Below, piece after piece: positions 1 to 6,553 of a stretch of DNA of 7,231 nucleotides. Source of the stretch: an uncultured Neisseriaceae bacterium (GTDB lineage Bacteria; Pseudomonadota; Gammaproteobacteria; Burkholderiales; UBA11063); NCBI GenBank assembly GCA_903891375.1, contig CAITEL010000128.1, forward strand, positions 1 to 7,231, written 5' to 3'. Each line of letters begins with the position of its first letter. The first letter of the stretch is position 1. Below the pieces are notes generated by a model, which was given only the letters and a program-made list of their open reading frames with translations, searched no databases and was not told the DNA's origin. The translations under genes were made by a program, and so were the position numbers.

Positions 1-668
1 ATCTCATCCAGTCCTTCAAGAAGTGGCATCATTAATACGCATTGTTGTGGTTTATGAAAATGTTTTTGTAATTCTCGCCCCATTAATAAATTAAATTTTT
101 GGTCGGTTCCACCGAGTTCAATATCTGAGTCCATTGCTACCGAGTCATAACCCTGTAATAATGGGTACATAAATTCATGTATTGCAATTGGTCGATTCTC
201 TTTAAATCGTTTTGAGAAATCATCTCGTTCTAACATTCGAGCAACAGTTTGTGCCCCAGCAAGTTTAAGTATTCCTTCTGCACCAAGTTGGCTTAACCAT
301 TTAGAATTAAAACATATTGTTGTTTTATCTTTATCTAATATTTTGAAAATTTGTTTGGCGTATGTCTCAGCATTTGTAATAATTTGTTCTTTACTTAATG
401 GGGGTCTTGTTGTGTTTTTGCCAGTAGGGTCACCAATCATAGCGGTAAAGTCACCGATTAAAAAAGATACGTTATGCCCAATATCTTGTAATTGACGCAT
501 TTTTGTTATGAGTACGGTGTGCCCAAGATGCAAATCTGGGGCTGTTGGGTCAAAACCAGCTTTGATATTTAATGCACGGCTTTCTTTTAGTTTGTTGATG
601 AGATCTTCTTCAGGTAAGATTTCATTAGTACCTTTTTTTATAATTTCTAATTGTTTGTGCAAGTCCAT
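1..668 (-). CDS. tyrS: Tyrosyl-tRNA synthetase, N-terminal 222 residues (3' part cut by window edge)
   Basis: Class I aminoacyl-tRNA synthetase that activates tyrosine with ATP and loads it onto tRNA-Tyr in the cytoplasm. I translated the minus strand from the ATG at 668-666; the frame is open to the left edge. The Rossmann-fold signature is clear: [13 protein letters not shown] at residues 38-50, with HLGH (47-50) as the 'HIGH' ATP-binding motif. Also visible are IGDPTG (78-83), YPLLQGYDS (168-176) and GGTDQKFN (186-193), which belong to the tyrosine and adenylate pocket. The KMSKS loop normally follows shortly after the 'PLLEGLD' stretch where the window ends, so its absence is due to the edge. 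The family is about 400 residues long, so roughly the first 55% is seen. An AGGT at 677-680 lies 8 nt before the ATG. The gene starts 33 nt after rlmB on the same strand with no terminator between, so co-transcription is likely. The motif pattern resembles TyrRS of the Haemophilus type rather than E. coli TyrS (inference). Confidence 0.96.
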   Translation of the reverse strand, partial: MDLHKQLEIIKKGTNEILPEEDLINKLKESRALNIKAGFDPTAPDLHLGHTVLITKMRQLQDIGHNVSFLIGDFTAMIGDPTGKNTTRPPLSKEQIITNAETYAKQIFKILDKDKTTICFNSKWLSQLGAEGILKLAGAQTVARMLERDDFSKRFKENRPIAIHEFMYPLLQGYDSVAMDSDIELGGTDQKFNLLMGRELQKHFHKPQQCVLMMPLLEGLDE

Positions 669-676
669 ATTGATTG

Positions 677-680
677 ACCT
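677..680 (-). promoter_or_regulatory. Weak ribosome binding site for tyrS
   Basis: AGGT on the minus strand, 8 nt upstream of the tyrS ATG, inside the 33-nt gap between rlmB and tyrS. It is the only purine-rich Shine-Dalgarno-like stretch at a fitting distance and supports the start at 668. A TATTAT a few bases further upstream could pass as a -10 element, but it has no recognisable -35 partner, so I do not call a separate tyrS promoter. Confidence 0.5.
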
Positions 681-701
681 ATAATATTTAAGAGTTAAAA
701 G

Positions 702-1490
702 TTAGTTGTTTTGAACGTTTTGAGTAAATTCAAATGAATCAGATTGATTCTGTGTAAATCGAGTATGTGATAAAATTATTCCAGTTGCAACAGATACATT
801 TAATGATTGCGTGTTATTATTAATTGGGATAGTTATGAGAAAATCGCAATTTTCTTGTACTAATCGTCGAATTCCTTTTCCTTCACTCCCGACTACCCAA
901 GCTATTTTACCCTGAGGTTTAAACTCAAATAATGAGATAGAGTTTTTAGTAAGGGTGGTGCCAGCAATCCAAAATTCATTATCTTTGAGTTTTTCTATGG
1001 TTCTCGTAATATTAGTTACGGTAATTATCGGTATTCTATGCATGGCTCCACTCGATGTTTTAGCCACGGTAGTACTATCAACGTTGGCAGAGTTATCTTT
1101 GGGTAAAATTATGGCTGCAACATCAAAGCAGTGCGCTGTACGGATAATCGCACCTAAATTATGTGGATCGGTTATTCCATCAAGGATCAACAATACAGTA
1201 TTAGGATTATTAATCGTTCCATTTATTATTTCTTCGAGCGTATAGGTTTGCCTAGCAATTTGTGTTTTTAATTTTACTATAACAACTTGATGGTTGCTGT
1301 TGTCACTAGTTTTATCTAGAAAATCAGAGTTCACAGATTCAGTAGTTAAATCGTGCTCCTTGGCTAATTGCAATAATGTCTGTAGCCGTTTATCTTTTCT
1401 TTTCTCATCATAATAGATTACTGCGATATTGTCGTTAGACCCAGTATTTATATAAGCAATAATGCTATGAAATCCACTCAAAATATTCAT
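702..1490 (-). CDS. rlmB: 23S rRNA (guanosine-2'-O)-methyltransferase RlmB, SpoU/TrmH family
   Basis: Predicted SAM-dependent ribose methyltransferase; the E. coli family member methylates G2251 in the P-loop of 23S rRNA. The 262 residues fit two domains: an N-terminal L30e-like RNA-binding part (about 1-75) and a C-terminal SPOUT trefoil-knot domain (about 95-242). The three SpoU motifs are present: NLGAIIRTA with N111 and R117 (motif 1), VVGSEGKGIR around 199-208 (motif 2), and IPI....SLNVSVATG at 221-237 (motif 3, with N231 in the conserved SLN). LILDGITDPHNLG (101-113) is a typical RlmB stretch. The glycine usual after IPM in motif 3 is replaced by Asn, and the tail after residue 242 is about 20 polar residues longer than in E. 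coli RlmB. The ATG overlaps the gspN stop (TAATG) and no Shine-Dalgarno is seen before it, which suggests translational coupling to gspN. Assignment to RlmB rather than another TrmH-like enzyme rests on overall similarity. Confidence 0.93.
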   Translation of the reverse strand: MNILSGFHSIIAYINTGSNDNIAVIYYDEKRKDKRLQTLLQLAKEHDLTTESVNSDFLDKTSDNSNHQVVIVKLKTQIARQTYTLEEIINGTINNPNTVLLILDGITDPHNLGAIIRTAHCFDVAAIILPKDNSANVDSTTVAKTSSGAMHRIPIITVTNITRTIEKLKDNEFWIAGTTLTKNSISLFEFKPQGKIAWVVGSEGKGIRRLVQENCDFLITIPINNNTQSLNVSVATGIILSHTRFTQNQSDSFEFTQNVQNN

Positions 1491-2236
1491 TATAAAATCT
1501 TTAAATTATAGGAGCCATCAGGTTGTGGCATTCCCATTACAGTTATAAATTGAAGCATTTTCTCTTTTTTGTCATCGGCTACCTTAGCTTTTAATGTGAG
1601 GCTACTGGAGGTTCCATTGCCACTTAATAATAATGTGGAACTACTGCTTGATGTTACTTCTATTGATGTTTTGTCGGCATTATATAAAACAGTGTAATCC
1701 CCAAGTGGATTTACTGGAGAAATACTTGAAGATACTGCAGTAAGATTTATGCTAAAAATACCATCTGATTTTTTACTGAGTAGCATTTCTTCTGTAGAAA
1801 TGTTGACATTTCCCGATAGGCCTAAGTTTTTAATTAAGCCAAATAATTCAGTCACCTGTGATATAGATAACGATAGATTAAGTTTACTTAAATTTAATCC
1901 ATTTTTATTTAGATATATATCAGCAATTTGATTATTTCCTACGGTAAACTTTATATCAATAAATTTTGTTATACCTAATTTAATGTCCCAATTCAATAAA
2001 ATAAGGGGCGCTGATTGATTTGTTCTAGTATCAACAGCTACCAGCAAACCAGAGCCATTCCAAAAGGTACCACTAGTGTCATACAATTTTAATTTTTTTT
2101 GTGAGTAGGTGTTTATGGCATTTGCCAGTATAACAGTAGGGATATCCTTAAAGAGCGTGAAGAAAAATATTATAACAAAGACAATAATAGTAAAACGTTT
2201 TTTGTTATTGGCGAAAAAATTATAAATAAACATCAT
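1490..2236 (-). CDS. gspN: Type II secretion system protein N (GspN)
   Basis: Accessory inner-membrane protein of the T2SS, present in only some systems; its exact role is unsettled. The 248 residues show a short basic cytoplasmic start, one hydrophobic membrane segment (about 15-29, rich in Phe/Ile/Val) and a long beta-rich periplasmic domain. Family hallmarks are GTFWNG (56-61, the usual 'GTlW.G'), LLNWDI (80-85), NPLGDY (176-181) and a C-terminal MGMPQPDGSYNL (234-245, matching the family ending 'G.p..dG.Y.l'). A Ser/Thr-rich stretch lies at about 195-213. The length is close to the usual 250 residues. The start ATG overlaps the gspM stop as ATGA. A second in-frame ATG follows at once (2233-2231), so the protein may begin one residue later. 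GGTGA lies just upstream inside gspM as a possible ribosome site. This is the last gsp gene of the run; rlmB begins on its stop codon. Confidence 0.9.
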   Translation of the reverse strand: MMFIYNFFANNKKRFTIIVFVIIFFFTLFKDIPTVILANAINTYSQKKLKLYDTSGTFWNGSGLLVAVDTRTNQSAPLILLNWDIKLGITKFIDIKFTVGNNQIADIYLNKNGLNLSKLNLSLSISQVTELFGLIKNLGLSGNVNISTEEMLLSKKSDGIFSINLTAVSSSISPVNPLGDYTVLYNADKTSIEVTSSSSSTLLLSGNGTSSSLTLKAKVADDKKEKMLQFITVMGMPQPDGSYNLKIL

Positions 2237-2802
2237 TGAGTCACCATAAAAGTTGCATTAAGTGTTACGTAACCTGATTTTGATTGGGTGATTTTTAATT
2301 TATTAGGAAATATTCCATAACTTTTACGTAATTGTTCAAGAAGCAGTATTACTGGTTCAAATAAAACATTATCAGCTTTTATGGTCAATAAATTATCCTG
2401 TATAGTTATCGTTGGGGTTTGTATTGAAAGGGCTTGGGATACATCACCTTGAATGCGTGAAACACTCACTTCACTATAAGTATTAGTCGATACTTGATTT
2501 AGGTCATTAAACTCTTTGTTTAACATTTTTGCACTAATTTTATAACTTTGTAGGGTCGCATATTTGTTGTAAACTCTATTGGTTAAATCTATACATGAGC
2601 CAATTATGGAAAATATTATAAATAAACTGAATATAGCCGAAATTACTAATAAAAGTTGTTTTTCTCGTGGGGTAAATTTTGTCCAACGGTTAATTAAAGG
2701 TTGTAGCTTAATCTTAATATTATTTGTAAAGGCAGTTAGCCGTTCTTTCCCTATGAGATGTACTAAGGAGAAAGTTAAATATCTAGTGAGTTTTTTTATC
2801 AT
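2233..2802 (-). CDS. gspM: Type II secretion system protein M (GspM)
   Basis: Bitopic inner-membrane platform protein that pairs with GspL and links the assembly ATPase GspE to the pseudopilus. The signature is TPREKQLLL (44-52), just before one membrane segment (about 50-69). A polar, helical linker (about 72-118) and a small periplasmic domain (about 120-189) with alternating beta strands and a helix (VILLLEQLRKSYGI, 151-164) follow. This fits the ferredoxin-like fold known for GspM. The 189-residue length is at the upper end for the family because about 40 residues precede the PREK motif, where roughly 10-20 are usual. No other Met occurs until residue 93, and the ATG makes an ATGA overlap with the gspL stop, so I keep the long start. 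Sequence identity in this family is low; gene order (L-M-N) and topology carry much of the call. Confidence 0.9.
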   Translation of the reverse strand: MIKKLTRYLTFSLVHLIGKERLTAFTNNIKIKLQPLINRWTKFTPREKQLLLVISAIFSLFIIFSIIGSCIDLTNRVYNKYATLQSYKISAKMLNKEFNDLNQVSTNTYSEVSVSRIQGDVSQALSIQTPTITIQDNLLTIKADNVLFEPVILLLEQLRKSYGIFPNKLKITQSKSGYVTLNATFMVTQ

Positions 2803-4070
2803 TTGTCACCCCGTGGGTCAAAAGCAATGGATGGTTGTAGCGTAATAACCCAAGCGGCATCTAACTCTTGTGATTGTTCACCTGTTGGTGCGTTTGTATT
2901 ATTAGTGCTAGATGTTTTTATTTTTTTTAAGTATGTTTTATAGTCTTGTATTGTTGCTAGAATTTGTTTAGTAAGCAGAATATTTTTATAGCTGACAAAT
3001 TGAGTTGTTTCAAAATTATTATTTAAAAATATATCAAGAGAATTATGAGCATAGGCGATTTGTATGATACTGTTTGTGCCAACATTAGAGACTGTATCTA
3101 AAAAATTGCTAAACATAGGTACGGCGTCAGTTTCAGAATATACTCCACGTTCATGACGCATGGATTGGATTTTATCTATAGCTAATTGTACTGAGGCTTG
3201 ATTAATCGTTTTGATTGGTGTAATTACCTGTAAATTCTTTTTTAGTTGCGCTTCGAGTATTGCTGAATTTACCGAGATTGCTATAAGGTTTATTATCCAA
3301 AAGGTGATAATAATGCCACCAAATATTTTAACGGTGTTATATAGTTTTAGTAAATCTAATTTAGTTTGTTTTTCGAGTTTGATTTTAAAATGAGTGCTTT
3401 TAGGGTTATGAAAATTCCAAACTGTAACTCCTGAGGTAATCAGAGTTGATGGTTCACAAGGAATGTCATATTTAGTTGTAATTTCATTGAGCATATCATT
3501 ATTATCGGAATACGTGATTAATGTTCGTGGTTTCGATGTATTAAGCATATCATTAAGTAATGCAGGGATTGGTTGATTGTTATCAAGTAAATAATATTCA
3601 TATTTAGATGTGCGGATAAAACGTTGTTCTTCACTTATGTATAAAGTCCAAGTATTCTCTTGATAATCGGTACTAAACACAAAAGATTGAATGAAACGGA
3701 TGGGTTTATTAATGCTTTCTAGTTTAGAAAGTAAGGCTTCATAATATAATTTGTTAAAAATAGCGACATAAGTTATATCGTTTTCAGTGTGCAGTATTAT
3801 TGGTTTGACCTCATCAATGTCATCAACAATAGAATCTTCTAACATTCCAAGAATCAATTCTTCAGTTAGTCTTTTAGTGCTGATACCGGTAGTGTTTACT
3901 CGCATAATACTACAACAATGTGCATTTAAATATACTTCGACCTGTACATTATCAAACAAAGATATTTCATCCCATGAAGATGAGCCTTTCTCGGTATTTT
4001 CATCCTCAACAATGGCCCAGTTGATGGACCCTTCAAGATTATTATTAATATAGAGTTGCAGTATTCTCAT
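2799..4070 (-). CDS. gspL: Type II secretion system protein L (GspL)
   Basis: Inner-membrane platform protein whose cytoplasmic part recruits the ATPase GspE and whose periplasmic part pairs with GspM. With the start chosen here it has 423 residues. An actin-like cytoplasmic domain (about 1-240) is followed by a stretch VWNFHNP (217-223) placed like the 'NLLQG' motif of other GspL proteins. One membrane segment lies at about 248-268. The periplasmic part contains a helical region (about 275-310) and a small alpha/beta domain to the end. The frame is open to an ATG at 4100 and has another at 4085, but I chose the ATG at 4070. That codon makes the same ATGA overlap with the preceding stop (gspK) as seen at J/K, L/M and M/N, and the protein then begins with the first beta strand (MRILQLYI) as family members do. 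No good Shine-Dalgarno precedes it, consistent with coupling to gspK. Confidence 0.92.
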   Translation of the reverse strand: MRILQLYINNNLEGSINWAIVEDENTEKGSSSWDEISLFDNVQVEVYLNAHCCSIMRVNTTGISTKRLTEELILGMLEDSIVDDIDEVKPIILHTENDITYVAIFNKLYYEALLSKLESINKPIRFIQSFVFSTDYQENTWTLYISEEQRFIRTSKYEYYLLDNNQPIPALLNDMLNTSKPRTLITYSDNNDMLNEITTKYDIPCEPSTLITSGVTVWNFHNPKSTHFKIKLEKQTKLDLLKLYNTVKIFGGIIITFWIINLIAISVNSAILEAQLKKNLQVITPIKTINQASVQLAIDKIQSMRHERGVYSETDAVPMFSNFLDTVSNVGTNSIIQIAYAHNSLDIFLNNNFETTQFVSYKNILLTKQILATIQDYKTYLKKIKTSSTNNTNAPTGEQSQELDAAWVITLQPSIAFDPRGDK

Positions 4071-5128
4071 TCTGGGTGCCGCCATAAAACTAGTGGCCAT
4101 TGCTGACCACTTCGGTTCTGTCTAAGGACTAAAGTTATTAATCGAAATTCATAATCACCACTATCTACTATAGCATGAATTGTAAAGTACTGGGAAGACG
4201 TTGTTAATGTATTAACTAATATATTTGTCGTCCCTTGATTTGTGTTTTGCGACATAATTATACCATTACTAGCTAAATATTTTGTAATATCTGTGGTACT
4301 ATTAAATGGCGTGCTACTTCTTGTTGTTATAATTCGTTGCGCAACAGCTAGTGGTATACCGCTTTTTGCGGAAATAACCTCGGGCGATGCTGTGTTAATA
4401 TTTACTAAAACTGACCCAGTCCCTGTAGGTGGGGTAATTGGCAGATTGGGAGTAGGTTGGCTTTCTCCAGATTGGTTACTTTCATTACTAAAATTCTGAT
4501 TTTGCGGAATAGCGGTTACGTATTGATTTAATTTATACACCCAAGCTGGTTGCATGCCATTGACTAAAATTAATTCAGATAAATCTATGAGCGCTCTGCC
4601 TGCAGGTCTGTCAGGAGGTGTACCCATAGCATATTGATTCATTATATCTGTTTGATATCGAGGGGCAGCCATATAACTTGCAATATTAGTAGCCATAGTT
4701 GTTGGTATGTTGAGGTAACCTAGCAGGGTAGAAAATTGGGTTACAACAGTTGGATTAATCATTCCATTACTCACAAGGTCATTGATATTGAACTTACTTT
4801 GTTCATCTAAAATATAGCCACTCATTTGGAGGTTATCAACTACTTCCGTTTTTGGTAGTGGTTGTGCCCATATATCAGTTAAAGTGTCTATTTTTGAAGT
4901 GGCACCACTAGTGAATAGTCCAGCTCGCCCAAATGCTGTGGCGACTTTTAGAATTGAAAGAGCTTGGGTTTGCACTTTCTGGTTAGACATCCGTCGAATT
5001 GCTCGGTAATTTTCAACAGTAATGTTTGTGATAATAGCCATAATCATGAAGACAATAACGAGTACAGTGATTAATGCGGCCCCAGTGATATTTTTGTTAC
5101 TAAAATGTTGTTGGTCTATTTGGTTCAT
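4067..5128 (-). CDS. gspK: Type II secretion system minor pseudopilin GspK
   Basis: Large minor pseudopilin that caps the pseudopilus tip together with GspI and GspJ. A 16-residue leader ends in NITG, followed by AALITVLVIVF: cleavage by the prepilin peptidase is expected between G16 and A17. As in other GspK proteins, the position of the usual Glu5 is not Glu (here Thr). A hydrophobic helix (17-34) leads into a long helix with YRAIRRMSNQ. Family motifs are ILDEQSKFNINDL (106-118) and VNINTASPEV (242-251, helix-hairpin-helix-like part of the alpha domain). A Gln/Asn/Ser/Pro-rich linker (about 208-240) has low complexity. I prefer the ATG at 5128 (353 residues), which overlaps the gspJ stop as ATGA. 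A GTG at 5137 would add three residues and break that pattern. Length is slightly above the usual 300-340. Confidence 0.94.
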   Translation of the reverse strand: MNQIDQQHFSNKNITGAALITVLVIVFMIMAIITNITVENYRAIRRMSNQKVQTQALSILKVATAFGRAGLFTSGATSKIDTLTDIWAQPLPKTEVVDNLQMSGYILDEQSKFNINDLVSNGMINPTVVTQFSTLLGYLNIPTTMATNIASYMAAPRYQTDIMNQYAMGTPPDRPAGRALIDLSELILVNGMQPAWVYKLNQYVTAIPQNQNFSNESNQSGESQPTPNLPITPPTGTGSVLVNINTASPEVISAKSGIPLAVAQRIITTRSSTPFNSTTDITKYLASNGIIMSQNTNQGTTNILVNTLTTSSQYFTIHAIVDSGDYEFRLITLVLRQNRSGQQWPLVLWRHPE

Positions 5129-5724
5129 ATAGCCCACTGCCTAAATATTTTTTCGCCAGTGGTCATGTTGATTTCTATTTTTATTCCCGTAGGAAGTTGC
5201 GTTATACTCGGAGCATCCATTGGCCATGTGTCCCGCCATTGCTTATCAGGATAGAGAAAATTTACAGTAAAAGAGGATACGTTGGCTAATAAAACATCTA
5301 CTCTGGGGGTAGTATTTATTACACGATTTAAAACGGGCCAACTAATCATATATAAAGTACCACCATTATATCTAAAGCCCATACGTTTAGGTGGCGAAAT
5401 ACCATAAACAGGGTCGCCAATGCTACCACCTGTAGTTAATTCGAGTTGTGCATCATATGCTGTCTCCAGGTTGTTTTTACCTAGTACCGCTGGTTTTATA
5501 CTACCATCACCATCACGGATAACAAGAGGTATTGCATCTTGTATAGCTAAGCCAATACGGTTGATTGATTGTGAAATTCCCCCCCATTTGTTTTGAGCTG
5601 CGGTGACAACTTGTTTGGTTTTTAGTAAACTTGAAATTATTCTATACGATATTATTGAGATAATTGCAAAGATCATAATTGCAATCATTAATTCTATGAG
5701 AGTAAAACCTTTTGCTTTTTTCAT
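5125..5724 (-). CDS. gspJ: Type II secretion system minor pseudopilin GspJ
   Basis: Minor pseudopilin that forms the tip complex with GspI and GspK. It has a class III signal: KKAKG|FTLIELMIAIMIF with cleavage after G6 and Glu5 of the mature chain at E11. The hydrophobic helix spans about 7-28 and the periplasmic beta-rich domain about 65-199. Typical GspJ stretches are NKWGGISQSINRIGLAIQDA (45-64), GFRYNGGTLYMISWPVLNR (116-134) and the end QWRDTWP..LPTGIKIEI (162-185). The length of 199 residues is normal for the family. The ATG overlaps the gspI stop (TGATG, 1 nt) and no Shine-Dalgarno is visible upstream, so translation probably depends on gspI. Confidence 0.95.
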   Translation of the reverse strand: MKKAKGFTLIELMIAIMIFAIISIISYRIISSLLKTKQVVTAAQNKWGGISQSINRIGLAIQDAIPLVIRDGDGSIKPAVLGKNNLETAYDAQLELTTGGSIGDPVYGISPPKRMGFRYNGGTLYMISWPVLNRVINTTPRVDVLLANVSSFTVNFLYPDKQWRDTWPMDAPSITQLPTGIKIEINMTTGEKIFRQWAI

Positions 5725-6080
5725 CAGTATTGCGATATAAAACTTATGGTGTGGTATATACTATAATTATGTGCTTTTTCGTTGACAGATACGTCTATTT
5801 TTCTAAAATATTGGTTTCCTGTTGCAGATACATTAGTGCTTAAGGTAAATTCGATACCTGCCATGGTAACCTCAGTTTTCGTGATGCCCATGTCAGGATA
5901 TACACCATCAATACTATATTGATTTATCTTGTTTTCAGCTACCCACATTGCTGCTTCACGAATATAGTTATTATGCACATCCTCCACAGACATACCAATG
6001 GCTCTAGTGGCAGAGGCTAATACAATAGCCAAAATTAGTAAAGCGACTAAACATTCAATAAGGGTAAATCCTGATTTCAT
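5724..6080 (-). CDS. gspI: Type II secretion system minor pseudopilin GspI
   Basis: Smallest minor pseudopilin, thought to start tip-complex assembly by binding GspJ. The leader is only four residues (MKSG), with F5 as the first mature residue and E9 as mature Glu5. The sequence FTLIECLVALLILAIVLA (5-22) is the assembly and membrane helix. REAAMWVAENKINQY (41-55) matches the conserved 'A..va.nk...' region of GspI. The rest (about 65-118) is a small beta domain. At 118 residues it has the usual length. The ATG directly abuts the gspH stop (TAGATG, no spacer). Confidence 0.95.
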   Translation of the reverse strand: MKSGFTLIECLVALLILAIVLASATRAIGMSVEDVHNNYIREAAMWVAENKINQYSIDGVYPDMGITKTEVTMAGIEFTLSTNVSATGNQYFRKIDVSVNEKAHNYSIYHTISFISQY

Positions 6081-6545
6081 CTAATTATTCACTTCAAAAT
6101 TGCCATTTAAGTCCCCATCGATCCACGTTGTATAACGTCCATCGGTAACTTGAAAAGACATGGGGGCTTGGTCACCAGTTGCGAGAAACTTGATTCTTTC
6201 CCCTTGCCTTAATGGAGCGCCGTTAACATAGACTTGTTCTATAGTCAGGTTCTGTGGCCAGCTCCAAGAAATTATATTTTGTAAGTTTAAGTCCGTCCAA
6301 CTGCCATTCTTATAACGTTTACAACTGAGGCTATTTGTTTCCATATCACATACAATAATACTATTGGTATAAGCGGCTTGATCGCTTAAGATTCCAAATG
6401 TGGTTGATATTTTACGTGCATTCGCCATAAAAGTTGCGTAAGATGGGGCGCCAACATTTAAAACCACAACAGCAGACATTATACCAACAATTGCTAGTAC
6501 TATTAGAATTTCAAGTAATGTGAAACCCTTGCTTTTAATACTCAC
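6081..6545 (-). CDS. gspH: Type II secretion system minor pseudopilin GspH (GTG start)
   Basis: Minor pseudopilin placed in other systems between the tip complex and the GspG shaft. The leader is MSIKSKG, with cleavage expected between G7 and F8, and E12 is mature Glu5; the helix runs about 8-29. The periplasmic beta domain ends with GRYTTWIDGDLNGNFEVNN (136-154), close to the usual 'v..dG.v' ending. It has 154 residues, which is normal, and two cysteines (C66, C75) that could form a disulfide in the periplasm (inference). The start codon is GTG, 8 nt after the gspG stop. There is no in-frame ATG upstream or within the leader and no Shine-Dalgarno before it, so the GTG is the best available start and coupling to gspG is likely. 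Confidence 0.93.
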   Translation of the reverse strand: MSIKSKGFTLLEILIVLAIVGIMSAVVVLNVGAPSYATFMANARKISTTFGILSDQAAYTNSIIVCDMETNSLSCKRYKNGSWTDLNLQNIISWSWPQNLTIEQVYVNGAPLRQGERIKFLATGDQAPMSFQVTDGRYTTWIDGDLNGNFEVNN

Positions 6546-6553
6546 GGGAGATT

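Noticed and set aside
955..1245. Plus-strand open frame of 96 codons opposite rlmB
   Set aside because: It lies wholly inside the confidently assigned rlmB on the other strand and shows no family motif; the hydrophobic look comes from complementing rlmB codons.
4242..4499. Plus-strand open frame of 85 codons opposite gspK (likewise those at 1749, 2579, 3211, 3787 and 6831)
   Set aside because: Each is a complement of a conserved gsp gene with no recognisable domain. The one at 6831-7046 also runs across the gspG promoter. None is supported over the minus-strand genes.
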